A DNA stretch of 64,000 bases from SHZI01 sp964384525 (GTDB taxonomy: Bacteria; Pseudomonadota; Gammaproteobacteria; Steroidobacterales; GCA-2729495), in NCBI GenBank assembly GCA_964384525.1, contig CAYLKO010000003.1, forward strand, positions 1-64,000, in the 5' to 3' direction. Every line of letters begins with the position of its first letter. The first letter of the stretch is position 1. The notes below the pieces were generated by a model, which was given only the letters and a program-made list of their open reading frames with translations, was not told where the DNA came from and ran no database searches. Position numbers and translations under genes: made by a program. Of this stretch, positions 28,901 to 37,179 are shown piece by piece.

Positions 28901-29902
28901 ATGCGTAATCAGAAAGTCGTGCTTGCCCATCCACTGGTTGGTGTGCCCCAGGCTGGCGACTTCCGTGTCGTGGAGGAAGCCGTCCCCGAACTGCGCGCGG
29001 GGGAATTGCTGGTCCGGCATGTCTACCTGTCGCTGGATCCCTATCACCGCTCGGCGATGGCCGGGCGGCACATGCTGGGCGGGAAGCCGATGGGAGCCGG
29101 CNNNNNNNNNNAGACCGTGGGCCAGGTGGTTGGATCCCGCCACCCGGATTACGCCGAGGGCGACTACGTTCGACATTTCGGTGGCTGGCAGGAGTACGGC
29201 ATATCGACCGGCGAGCGGACCTCGCGGCTGGATCCGGCCATGGCGCCGTTGTCGACCTGGCTCGGCGTGCTCGGCATGCCCGGTCTGACTGCCTGGGCGA
29301 GCGTGCATGAGCTGGCCGATGTGGGGGCCGGGCAGATCGTGCTGGTATCGGCGGCACTCGGGCCCGTGGGCTCGATGGTGGGCCAGCTCGCCCTCCTGCG
29401 CGACGCCCGCGTGATCGGCATTGCCGGCAGTGACCGGAAATGCGAGCTGCTGGTCAGCGAGTTCGGCTTTCACGACAGTGTCAATTATCGCCGTGACGAC
29501 TTCCGGGACCGGCTGGCCGCGGCGCTGCCCGATGGTGCGGATGTCTACCATGATAATGTCGGTGGCCAGATGCTGGCTGATGCCTTCACGGTCCTGAAGA
29601 TCAACGGCACGGTCATCCTGTGCGGGCTGATGGAGCGCTACAACGATCCGGCGCGCTCGAAGCCCCTGGACCTTGCCCTGCCGATCTTGAAGAGGGCTGT
29701 GATGAAGGGGCTCGTCGTCTCGGATTTCGAGTACCGGCGCCCGCTCTTTGAAACAACCGTGGCAGCCGGCCTGCGTGATGGACGCATCCGCTATCGCGAG
29801 GATCGGGCCACCGGAATCAGCGCAGCCGGTGCGCAGTTTTCCCGACTGATGCGCGGCGAGAACGTGGGCAAGGCACTGGTCGTGCTGGGGCCTGAGAGGT
29901 AA
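28901..29902 (+). CDS. Zinc-independent medium-chain NADP oxidoreductase (CurA/leukotriene reductase-like)
   Basis: 333 residues including 4 unknown ones at a 10-N gap (29102-29111), which leaves the frame intact. Family signs: LSLDPYHRSAMAG, GLTAWASVHELADVGAGQIV, VSAALGPVGSMVGQLALLRD (nucleotide-binding AxxGxxG), DVYHDNVGGQMLADAF and GVLGMPGLTAW. These enzymes reduce alpha,beta-double bonds of enones with NADPH. The frame is open far upstream (to 28304) but homology begins at MRNQKVVLAHPL. Confidence 0.83.
   Translation: MRNQKVVLAHPLVGVPQAGDFRVVEEAVPELRAGELLVRHVYLSLDPYHRSAMAGRHMLGGKPMGAGXXXXTVGQVVGSRHPDYAEGDYVRHFGGWQEYGISTGERTSRLDPAMAPLSTWLGVLGMPGLTAWASVHELADVGAGQIVLVSAALGPVGSMVGQLALLRDARVIGIAGSDRKCELLVSEFGFHDSVNYRRDDFRDRLAAALPDGADVYHDNVGGQMLADAFTVLKINGTVILCGLMERYNDPARSKPLDLALPILKRAVMKGLVVSDFEYRRPLFETTVAAGLRDGRIRYREDRATGISAAGAQFSRLMRGENVGKALVVLGPER
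29102..29111. other. Assembly gap (10 N)
   Basis: Ten Ns inside the reductase gene. The frame is kept on both sides, so the true size is 10 plus or minus a multiple of 3. Confidence 0.95.
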
Positions 29903-29907
29903 ACAAC

Positions 29908-30396
29908 ATGTCTTTGTTCATGACCAGGGTTTTGCCGGCCATGCTGCTGATGGGGCTGGTGTCCTGCACCAGCCTGCAGATGACCGATCCGCTCCAGGTG
30001 ACCGTGGCGGGCATCGAACCGGCGCCCGGCCAGGGGCTCGAGCTGCGCATGCTGGTGAAGCTGCGCGTCCAGAACCCGAATGACGTGGCGATCAGCTACA
30101 ACGGCGTCAGCGTCCGGATGGATGTGCAGGGCAGGAGCTTTGCAACGGGCGTCAGCGGCGAGACCGGCACCGTGCCGCGTTTCGGCGAGTCGGTCATCAG
30201 CGTACCGGTGACGACATCGGCGATGCAGGTGGCCCGGCAGGCGCTGGGCCTGATGAATGGCGATGTGCCCGAAAAGATCCGCTATGAACTGAGCGGCAAG
30301 TTGCAGGGCACCACATTCAACGTAGTGCGCTTCAACGCCGATGGCGAGCTGGAATTGCCGATGCTTGGCGGCGCCGGCAGTCGTCCGGCGCCATAG
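29908..30396 (+). CDS. LEA type 2 / WHy-domain lipoprotein
   Basis: 162 residues. A lipobox (GLVSC, Cys at about 20) follows a short hydrophobic signal, so the product is lipid-anchored. The mature part is a LEA14-like beta-sandwich: LMVKLRVQNPNDVAISYNGV (actual text LVKLRVQNPNDVAIS), then VRMDVQGRSFATG and FGESVISVPV. LEA14/WHy proteins are linked to desiccation and stress tolerance. It starts 5 bases after the reductase stop, so probably same transcript. Confidence 0.72.
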   Translation: MSLFMTRVLPAMLLMGLVSCTSLQMTDPLQVTVAGIEPAPGQGLELRMLVKLRVQNPNDVAISYNGVSVRMDVQGRSFATGVSGETGTVPRFGESVISVPVTTSAMQVARQALGLMNGDVPEKIRYELSGKLQGTTFNVVRFNADGELELPMLGGAGSRPAP

Positions 30397-30415
30397 GCGC
30401 GACCGCCGGAGGCCT

Positions 30416-31024
30416 TCAGAAGCGGTACGCGAGGTCGTAGCGGGTGGCGGGCGTGTAGGCGGTCGCGGTGCCATTGCCCTGGATCGTGCCCCGGCTGGGA
30501 TTGCCGTCGTCACCGCGTGCTTCGAGGATCCGGGCGACGTTGCCGGGCACGTTGCCGAACACCACGACATTGCCGGAAATGTTCCACATGCCCTGCCCGA
30601 AGCCGATCATGCCGCCGGCCGCATGCGTGGGTTGCTGGTAGGCCGTCATGCTCCGGTCCACCGGACCCTTGAGGAAGCCGGCACCCCGCAGATGTTTCCA
30701 CATCTTGCGGGATTCCAGTGCGTTGCTGGTGCCGTTCCAGGCACCCTCGATGGCGCCATTGCCATTGCCGTTGTCTGCGGCCGTCCACAGGCCCGGGAAT
30801 CGTGAGGATGCCGACGGGTCATCGCCGGGCAGCACGCCGTAGCGGCCCTGATAGGCAAGGATGGCGGCCGTGATGCCCTTGTAGTCGGTCTCGACCTTCG
30901 CCACCTTGGCGTTGGTGAGTATCTCCTGGCCTTTGAGGGCGCCGCCGATCAGCAGGCCCATGATGACCAGGACGATCGCGACTTCGACTAGCGTGAACCC
31001 CGGCTGACGAGATGGCGTCTTCAT
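30416..31024 (-). CDS. Type IV pilin-like protein with prepilin signal
   Basis: 202 residues. The class III signal is standard: a basic leader, then G-FTLVEVAIVLVIMGLLIGG, with cleavage after Gly and the conserved Glu at +5 of the mature chain. The helix is followed by QEILTNAKVAKVETDYKGI and a long Gly/Asn-rich head (NGNGAIEGAWNGTSN). No other pilus genes are nearby, so it may be a minor pilin or pseudopilin using machinery encoded elsewhere. No disulphide-forming Cys pair is visible. Confidence 0.8.
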   Translation of the reverse strand: MKTPSRQPGFTLVEVAIVLVIMGLLIGGALKGQEILTNAKVAKVETDYKGITAAILAYQGRYGVLPGDDPSASSRFPGLWTAADNGNGNGAIEGAWNGTSNALESRKMWKHLRGAGFLKGPVDRSMTAYQQPTHAAGGMIGFGQGMWNISGNVVVFGNVPGNVARILEARGDDGNPSRGTIQGNGTATAYTPATRYDLAYRF

Positions 31025-31075
31025 TGGTACTCCCGCGGTGTTGAACCGACGGGATCCAGCGCCCCGGCCGTGTCC

Positions 31076-31104
31076 GCAAACCGGCTGCCAGAGTGCCGGT
31101 TTGC
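31076..31104. repeat. 10-bp inverted repeat upstream of the pilin-like gene
   Basis: GCAAACCGGC-tgccagagt-GCCGGTTTGC is a perfect inverted repeat in the 148-bp gap between the pilin and barrel-protein genes. Two weaker ones follow: ATTCTGT/ACAGAAT (31112-31135) and CCCGG/CCGGG (about 31147-31163). None has a T-run, so they may be operators or transcript-end stem-loops. Confidence 0.5.
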
Positions 31105-31172
31105 GTCACGCTATTCTGTCAAGGGAGTCACAGAATCACGGCACCACCCGGCGTACCACCGGGATCGATGCC

Positions 31173-31775
31173 TTATTTGGCGGGCTTGCCGAACTGGTAG
31201 TTGACGCCGAGGCCCACGGTCCAGAAATCGGCATCATCGAAGTCGTACCAGTTGCCGTCCAGCCGCAAGCCCCATTGCTCGGCGATCGCGACTTCCGCAC
31301 CCGCCCCGAGAGTCAGGCCATCGGCGCTGCGCGTACCGGAGTTTGCGCCATCGATCTCCAGGTCCTGATCCAGCCGGTAGAAGCCGGCTTTGCCGAATAC
31401 CTGGAAATTGGTGCTCGACAGGGGGGCATAGGCGATGAGGTCTGCCGTGAAGCCGTTCAGGGTGATTTGCGCGATGCTCTCGGGCGTCGTCGTCGTGGAG
31501 CCGGTAAAGGTATCGTCCTGCTCGAAATCGCCCATGTTGAGGAAGCTGCCGCCAACGGCAAAGTACCGGTTGAAGCGGTATTGGCCGTAGAGCTGGAAGC
31601 CCGGGGCATTGTCATCGATGATGGCCGAGTCCAGTTTGTAATCGCCGAGGAGCCCGGAAACCCCGACGCGCCAGCCGGCATCAGCCACGCCAGCCTGCAC
31701 CGGCAGGGCGACCGTCATGACAAGCAAACCGGCGGCGATGGTTGCGCCCGTGCGCAGTACTGCTGGGATCTGCAT
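31173..31775 (-). CDS. Outer-membrane beta-barrel protein (OmpA-barrel type)
   Basis: 200 residues. Signal peptide (1-28, AAGLLVMTVALPVQA), then eight-strand barrel features: RVGVSGLLGDYKLDS, YGQYRFNRYFAVGGSFLNMG, GNWYDFDDADFWTVGLGVNY, ending in aromatic-flanked YQFGKPAK. It shares strand and loop wording with the barrel half of the next protein (GDY.LDS, YR.N., WYD.DDAD), so the two are tandem duplicates, this one without the C-terminal periplasmic domain. It lies 13 bases behind the other gene, in one operon. Confidence 0.82.
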   Translation of the reverse strand: MQIPAVLRTGATIAAGLLVMTVALPVQAGVADAGWRVGVSGLLGDYKLDSAIIDDNAPGFQLYGQYRFNRYFAVGGSFLNMGDFEQDDTFTGSTTTTPESIAQITLNGFTADLIAYAPLSSTNFQVFGKAGFYRLDQDLEIDGANSGTRSADGLTLGAGAEVAIAEQWGLRLDGNWYDFDDADFWTVGLGVNYQFGKPAK

Positions 31776-31788
31776 CGTTCTACTCCAT

Positions 31789-32865
31789 CTAACGCTTGCT
31801 GAAGTCGAGGGTCACGCGGCGATTCTCCGCGCGTCCATCGATGGTGTCATTGGAGGCGATCGGTTCGGCTTCGCCCCTGCCGGTTGCGCTGAGGCTGTTC
31901 GCCGGCACACCCTGCTCGATCAGGTAGCTGCGCACGGAATCCGCGCGCCGCTGCGAAAGGGCCAGGTTGTAGGCATCGGCTCCGGTGCTGTCGGTATGCC
32001 CGACCACGGCGACGGTGTAGGCCTTGCGGTCGGCCAGCGTCGTGGCGACTGAATCGAGAATGGTCTTGTCCTGTGCGGTCAACGTGGCTGAATTCGTTTC
32101 GAACAGCACGCCACGCAACACCAGCTGGATCTCGCAGCCGTCGGCATCGACCGTGGCGCCGGCCGGCGTGCCAGGACATTTGTCCTTGCTGTCGACGACA
32201 CCGTCATGGTCGCTGTCCATTGGCGGGGGCGGCGGGGGCGGCGGGGGCGGCGGAGGAGGAGGAGGTGGTGGCGCCGGTGCAGCGACCGCTGCAACCACGG
32301 GTGCGGCCTTGGCGGGTTTGCCGAACAGATACTCGACGCCGAGGTTCACTGCCCAGAGATCGGCATCGTCGATGTCGAACCAGTCGGCATCAGCACGCAC
32401 GGCGAACCGCTCGCTGACAAAGAAGCGGGCACCGGCGCCCAGCAGCAGCCCATCGGGTGAATTGCGGCTGGTGACGACATCGTCCACGACGGCCTGCTGG
32501 TCAAAGGTGTACCAGCCAGCCTTCGCATAGGCCTCGAAATCTTCACTGCCCAAAGGCGCAAACAGCAGGCCCGAGACACTGAAGCCATCCAGCTCGACCT
32601 TGATGTCGCCGCCGGGCAGGCCTGGCGTCAGGTCTTCCTTGAAATCGCCGAAGTTGTGGTAGGCGCCTTCGAGGCCCAGCCACTTGTTGATTCGATAACC
32701 GGTGTGGAGCTTGAAGCCGGTCGAGGTGTCGTCGACCTGCTGGCTGTCGAACTCGTAATCACCGAAGGTTGCCGCGGCGCCGGCGTTCCAGCCGGTGGTG
32801 TCATCCGCTGCCGACACCGTAGTGGCGGCGAATGCCAGGACAAGCGCCGTTATCAGCCGTTTCAT
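31789..32865 (-). CDS. OmpA family protein: beta-barrel, poly-Pro linker, TSP3-like and OmpA C-domain
   Basis: 358 residues. Signal peptide (1-19), barrel (about 25-185, ending VEYLFGKPAK), a linker with an almost unbroken run of 17 Pro (about 199-216), then a calcium-binding TSP3-like segment (DSDHDGVVDSKDKCPGTPAG) and the OmpA/MotB domain with NSATLTAQDK, VVGHTDSTGADAYNLALSQR and peptidoglycan-binding residues. It ties the outer membrane to the wall. The poly-Pro run needs EF-P for translation. RBS GGGGAG lies 9 bases upstream. Confidence 0.88.
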   Translation of the reverse strand: MKRLITALVLAFAATTVSAADDTTGWNAGAAATFGDYEFDSQQVDDTSTGFKLHTGYRINKWLGLEGAYHNFGDFKEDLTPGLPGGDIKVELDGFSVSGLLFAPLGSEDFEAYAKAGWYTFDQQAVVDDVVTSRNSPDGLLLGAGARFFVSERFAVRADADWFDIDDADLWAVNLGVEYLFGKPAKAAPVVAAVAAPAPPPPPPPPPPPPPPPPPMDSDHDGVVDSKDKCPGTPAGATVDADGCEIQLVLRGVLFETNSATLTAQDKTILDSVATTLADRKAYTVAVVGHTDSTGADAYNLALSQRRADSVRSYLIEQGVPANSLSATGRGEAEPIASNDTIDGRAENRRVTLDFSKR

Positions 32866-32982
32866 TACACAGACTCCCCTCGCAGCAGGCAGGAATTGAT
32901 TTAAAGATCAGCGCCGTTTGATTTCAGGAATTATTCGGGCGTCACGCGACACCTCGGCAGTATACGATCGACCGGCAGGGCG

Positions 32983-34713
32983 TCAACTTGTGGGGGTGGG
33001 ACCGGCTGCCAGGTCGTCCAGCACCCGGGCCCAGTGCACGGGATCAGCAATTGTCCGGATGACCACGCGGTGTTGTCCCGGCAGTGACCGGGACCGGTTT
33101 TCAGTCACCGTGCCGGGGCCATGCTCCAGCCAGTACCCCAGGATCTGCTCCAGCAGCGGCTGCCAGTGGCCATTGGCCCGCAGGAGGTCACGGACGTCGC
33201 GATGGATGTCGAGGTTGTCGAGTTGGGGTTCGCCCGGCCGTATCGCCGTGTGCCGGCGCTCGAACCAGGGGCTGAACAGTCGGCCGTCGCGAATCAGATG
33301 CCAGGCTTCCAGCAGGTGTCCGCCAGCCCACACCGGGGCGAGTGATGGCAGGCCATGGCGCCTCCATTCTTCAATGTCGGCGGCACTCCATGCCGGGACA
33401 TCCAGCAGCAGCACCGGCCGGGCGGGCAGCAGGATTCGCGACAGCTCCACCGCCAGTGGCGCACTGCTGCCCACGCCCACGATCGTCGTGGTCGCGCCGC
33501 GTCGGGCCAGCGACTGGATCAGTGGCGACAGTGCCGCAGCCAGCATGGCGACGCTGGCGTCGAGCGCGTTGGTGTGCTGCTCTTCCGTCGACAGACTGTC
33601 ACTGGCGCCGTGACCCGGCAGGTCCGGCGCATGGACGGCGGCATGGCCGGCAATCGTGCGCGCCAGTTGTTCCAGTGCTGCGGCGGAACCTGCCGGCGCG
33701 TGGATCAGGATCACCGCATGGCGGGATTCCGCCGCCGTGGCCCACTGCAAGGTGCGGATCTGGCGACCAGCCGCGCCGTGGTACGCGCTGGCAGGTTCGC
33801 CATTGCCGCCGTCGGCTTCGCTGGACGGGTCTGCAGCCGGTGCGGTCGTGTCAGCCGGAAAACGCAACAGATGGGCCCGGCATCGCCGCAAGGCGTCCTC
33901 GGCATCGGTGGATGGTTCAACGCGCAATGTCGATGCGGCGGCTGTCGACAGGGCGGGGTCGATGCGTCCGAGGTGGCCTGCCAGCGGATCGCGTGCCGTC
34001 GCCGTGACCAGCAGTGGTATGGAGATCCGTGGCAGGCGTCGGGTGGCGCCACCGTCGAAGGCCGCGGCATAGGCCACGCGGTAGTGGTCGCCGGCGGCAA
34101 GAAATTCCTCGACGCCGCGCTGGAGCTGCGCCGGCGGCGGCACATCGAAAGCCAGTCGCGACCCGGCCCGGCGGTCATGCCATGGAAAGAAAATCGTCTG
34201 CTCCCGCAGGCGCGCCCACAGCCAGGCGAGATGGCCGCCATCCCACCGGGGCTCGAGTGGCGGCAGGTAGTTGCCCAGGATGAATGCCAGCTCATCCTCG
34301 TCGAGGATGGCAAGACCGTTGGCGGCCACTGCTGCAACCCGCTCCGGAAAATTTCCGGCCAGTGCCACGGCGATGCTGGCGCCGGTGTGAAATCCGTAAA
34401 TGCCGCAACGGCGAATGCCGAGGGCATCGAGGAATTCCACCGTGGCAGCGGCAAAATCATCGATGCTTGCGCTGGTCAGCGGTGTGCCGTCACGACAGAG
34501 GGGTGTGGAAAAACCATATCCCGGCGCATCGGGTGCGATGAGCCGGAAATCCCTACCCCAGTGGTGGATCAGCGTTTCCATCTCCCGCGAGGACTGCGGC
34601 GACTGGTGAAGCAGAACCACCACAGGTCCCTGTCCACCACTGCGATAGTGCACCTGGCGCAGGCCAAAACACCCCCGGACGGCCACGAAGGCCCGCTTGA
34701 GATCGGTACTCAT
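32983..34713 (-). CDS. Tandem alpha/beta hydrolase-fold protein with altered nucleophile elbows
   Basis: 576 residues made of two alpha/beta hydrolase-like halves. First half (about 15-270): VVVLLHQSPQSSREMETLI (oxyanion-type loop), LIAPDAPGYGFS, then the elbow YGFHTGASIAVAL, where GxHxG replaces GxSxG. Second half (about 325-570): AVILIHAPAGSAAALEQL, VHAPDLPGHGASDS, and elbow GVGSSAPL (Ser present but Gly pattern altered). The first may be inactive or use His/other chemistry, and the second may be binding only. No signal peptide. Substrate unknown. Confidence 0.72.
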   Translation of the reverse strand: MSTDLKRAFVAVRGCFGLRQVHYRSGGQGPVVVLLHQSPQSSREMETLIHHWGRDFRLIAPDAPGYGFSTPLCRDGTPLTSASIDDFAAATVEFLDALGIRRCGIYGFHTGASIAVALAGNFPERVAAVAANGLAILDEDELAFILGNYLPPLEPRWDGGHLAWLWARLREQTIFFPWHDRRAGSRLAFDVPPPAQLQRGVEEFLAAGDHYRVAYAAAFDGGATRRLPRISIPLLVTATARDPLAGHLGRIDPALSTAAASTLRVEPSTDAEDALRRCRAHLLRFPADTTAPAADPSSEADGGNGEPASAYHGAAGRQIRTLQWATAAESRHAVILIHAPAGSAAALEQLARTIAGHAAVHAPDLPGHGASDSLSTEEQHTNALDASVAMLAAALSPLIQSLARRGATTTIVGVGSSAPLAVELSRILLPARPVLLLDVPAWSAADIEEWRRHGLPSLAPVWAGGHLLEAWHLIRDGRLFSPWFERRHTAIRPGEPQLDNLDIHRDVRDLLRANGHWQPLLEQILGYWLEHGPGTVTENRSRSLPGQHRVVIRTIADPVHWARVLDDLAAGPTPTS

Positions 34714-34818
34714 CGGATACCATCATGCCCTCACGTGACCCGCAACGTGAAGCAGCGCTCGTTTCACGAGAAAAGGCGGTCTGTTTGAGAACCAGGCCGT
34801 GGTCACACCGGACGGGCG

Positions 34819-35442
34819 ATGACTACCCTCAGCGTTATGTTCGGCGGTATGGCTCTATCCAACATTTATCTGGCTGCCGTCGCGGTGGCCGGCTTTGCGG
34901 TGGGCGCCATGGTGTCCCGCATTCTGGGTAGCGCAGGTCACCGGCCGCTCGGCAAACGCGCAGACCAGTTGCATCACACCATTCGGGCCCTGGAAGCCGA
35001 TCTGCGGGTCGCACAGCGCATCGCCGAGCAGGCCAGGGCCGAACACACCACCCTCACCACCGACCTCGATGGGGCCGGCGCCGAACTGGCGGCCTTGCGG
35101 ACCAGGGTAGCCGGCCATGACGAACTGGTTCGCAAGCTCAAGTCGGAAATCCAGCATGAATGCAGCAAGACCGCCCGGCTGCGTCAGGAACTGGCCGATC
35201 GCGCCGAAGAAATGGTCCGCACCACGGTCCAGCTCCGTGATGTCCAGAATGAACTCGGCGTCAGCCAGGTGGGCTCGGATGTCGTGATTGACCAGATCAA
35301 CACCCTGGAGCGCGAGCGTGATGATCTGAGCACGATGGTGGAAGCCTTGCGCCACGAGCTGGCCGCCCGACCCGCCGGCAAGTTGAAGCTGGGTGCTTCA
35401 CCCACGCTGGATCAGGGCGATGATCTGCTGGTGGATCACTGA
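34819..35442 (+). CDS. Membrane-anchored coiled-coil protein (copy 1)
   Basis: 207 residues. One N-terminal membrane helix (about 13-33, IYLAAVAVAGFAVGAMV), then a basic patch and a long coiled coil (about 45-190; RALEADLRVAQRIAEQARAE). The C-terminal part VQLRDVQNELGVSQVGSDVV, followed by IDQINTLERERDDLSTMVEA, is repeated in the next gene. Not recognised; topology resembles envelope or division-associated coiled-coil proteins. Confidence 0.7.
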   Translation: MTTLSVMFGGMALSNIYLAAVAVAGFAVGAMVSRILGSAGHRPLGKRADQLHHTIRALEADLRVAQRIAEQARAEHTTLTTDLDGAGAELAALRTRVAGHDELVRKLKSEIQHECSKTARLRQELADRAEEMVRTTVQLRDVQNELGVSQVGSDVVIDQINTLERERDDLSTMVEALRHELAARPAGKLKLGASPTLDQGDDLLVDH

Positions 35443-35444
35443 CG

Positions 35445-36041
35445 ATGGCCTTCGCCGGACTGATCTTCATCGGCCTGCTGTTCGGCATCATGCTGTCCGG
35501 CATCGTGGTGGGCTTCATCGTGATCCGTTCGGGTGGACCGCTGAAGGAAAGTCTCTTCGGTGATGCGGGCCGCCTGCCGGCCTTTGGTTCGTCCAAGCCA
35601 GCGAGGGAAGCACAGCAGCCGGATATCGATGGCCGCGTTCCTGCCCTGCAGGAGGAGCTGCGGGTCCTGCAGAAACTGGTCGATCAGGGTCGCGTGGAGC
35701 GCGAGGAAGCCGCCAAGGCAGGCCGGCTTGCCAGCGACGAGATCGCCGAACTCGAGAAGCAGATTGCCGCGCGCGATGGGCGGATCCACGAGCTGGAAGC
35801 GGCCCAACGCGAGGCCCGGGATCACACGGATGGTTTGCTGGCCGAACTCAGTGCGCGATCCGAGGCGCTCTCCACCGTCAGCCTGCAGCTCAAGGATCTG
35901 CGTGTGGAGTTCGAAGTGTCCGAATCCGGTTCGTCACTGACCACCGCGCAGATCGACCAGCTCCAGCGCGAACGGGACGAACTCGCCGCCATGGTCGAAC
36001 AGCTGCGCACCCGCCGGGTGGCCAGCGAATCCTTCGGCTAG
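35445..36041 (+). CDS. Membrane-anchored coiled-coil protein (copy 2)
   Basis: 198 residues. One N-terminal helix (about 5-28, IFIGLLFGIMLSGIVVGFIV), then a coiled coil (QEELRVLQKLVDQGRVERE). It is a diverged duplicate of the gene 2 bases upstream: LQLKDLRVEFEVSESGSSL then IDQLQRERDELAAMVEQLRT matches the same C-terminal block. Start codon lies directly after the upstream stop. The pair probably forms a hetero-oligomer; function not recognised. Confidence 0.7.
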   Translation: MAFAGLIFIGLLFGIMLSGIVVGFIVIRSGGPLKESLFGDAGRLPAFGSSKPAREAQQPDIDGRVPALQEELRVLQKLVDQGRVEREEAAKAGRLASDEIAELEKQIAARDGRIHELEAAQREARDHTDGLLAELSARSEALSTVSLQLKDLRVEFEVSESGSSLTTAQIDQLQRERDELAAMVEQLRTRRVASESFG

Positions 36042-36099
36042 ACAGACGTCGGGTCTGTCGTGAGGCATACTCACCGGACGTTCTCTCCGGGGAAAAATC

Positions 36100-37152
36100 A
36101 TGCGTCTGGGACTGATGGCCGGCTATTCGTCGGCGGCACTGCATGTGCCGATGGACGATATCCTCGAAGCCGAACGCCTGGGCTTCGACTCGGTATGGAC
36201 GGCTGAAGCCTACGGGAGTGATGCCGTATCCGTGTGCGCCTGGATCCTGGCGCAGACCACGCGGATCCGGGTGGGCACGGCCATCATGCAGATGCCGGCG
36301 CGCACGCCAACCTGCGCCGCGATGACGGCCATGACTCTCAATGCCTTGTCCGGCGGCCGTTTTCTGCTGGGCATTGGCCCGTCCGGGCCGCGGGTCGTCG
36401 AGGGCTGGTACGGCGTGCCCTATGGCCGGCCGATGACGCGGACCCGGGAATACATCGACATCATCCGCCAGATCAATGCCCGTCAGGGGCCGCTTCAGCA
36501 TCAGGGACTGCATTACCAGATTCCTTATCACGGCGCCGATGCCACGGGTCTTGGTCAACCGATGACCAGCATCCTCCATGGTGATCCGGCGCTGAAGATC
36601 TACACGGCCGCCGCCACGCCGGCCGGTTTCCGCACGGCTGCCGAAGTGGCCGATGGCGTGTTCCCGATCTGGATGGATCCTGCCCGCTTCGAGTTGATCG
36701 GACCTTATCTTGAGGAGGGCTTTGCACAGCGGGCAGCTGGTGGCGCACCCGTTCGGACCCTGACCGACTTTGATGTGGCGCCGCTGGTGCTGGTGTCGAT
36801 GGGTGATGATCTGGACGCCTGCCAGGCGCCGGTGCGGGCCCATCTGGCGCTGTACATCGGCGGCATGGGTCCGCGGCAGAAGAACTTCTACACCGAATAC
36901 GTCACCCGCATGGGTTTTGGTGATCAGGCCCGACGCATCCAGGAGCTGTACCTCGGTGGTCGCAAGGCCGAAGCCGCCGCCGCCGTGCCCGCGGCGCTGA
37001 TCGACGCCGTCGCGCTGACGGGCCCTCCCGGCCGCATCCGCGAGCGGCTCGGCGACTGGGTGGCTGCCGGTCGGGCTGGTCATGTATCGACCATGCTGAT
37101 CACAGGGGCCTCGGTCGAGGCAATGCGCCTGCTCGCCAGGGAACTCCTGTAA
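36100..37152 (+). CDS. LLM-class F420-type oxidoreductase
   Basis: 350 residues. The barrel opening is MRLGLMAGYSSAALHVPMDD, then LGFDSVWTAEAYGSDAVS, IMQMPARTPTCAAMTAMTLN, SGGRFLLGIGPSGPRVVEGW and YGRPMTRTREYIDIIRQI: typical of the F420-dependent MER/luciferase-like group. First of three such genes in a row; substrates unknown. RBS (CTCCGGGGAAAA) is weak. Confidence 0.87.
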   Translation: MRLGLMAGYSSAALHVPMDDILEAERLGFDSVWTAEAYGSDAVSVCAWILAQTTRIRVGTAIMQMPARTPTCAAMTAMTLNALSGGRFLLGIGPSGPRVVEGWYGVPYGRPMTRTREYIDIIRQINARQGPLQHQGLHYQIPYHGADATGLGQPMTSILHGDPALKIYTAAATPAGFRTAAEVADGVFPIWMDPARFELIGPYLEEGFAQRAAGGAPVRTLTDFDVAPLVLVSMGDDLDACQAPVRAHLALYIGGMGPRQKNFYTEYVTRMGFGDQARRIQELYLGGRKAEAAAAVPAALIDAVALTGPPGRIRERLGDWVAAGRAGHVSTMLITGASVEAMRLLARELL

Positions 37153-37179
37153 CCAGGCCTGCACAACCGGACATTTTCC

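Noticed and set aside
31076..31104. Rho-independent terminator
   Set aside because: Strong hairpin but no T-run on either strand.
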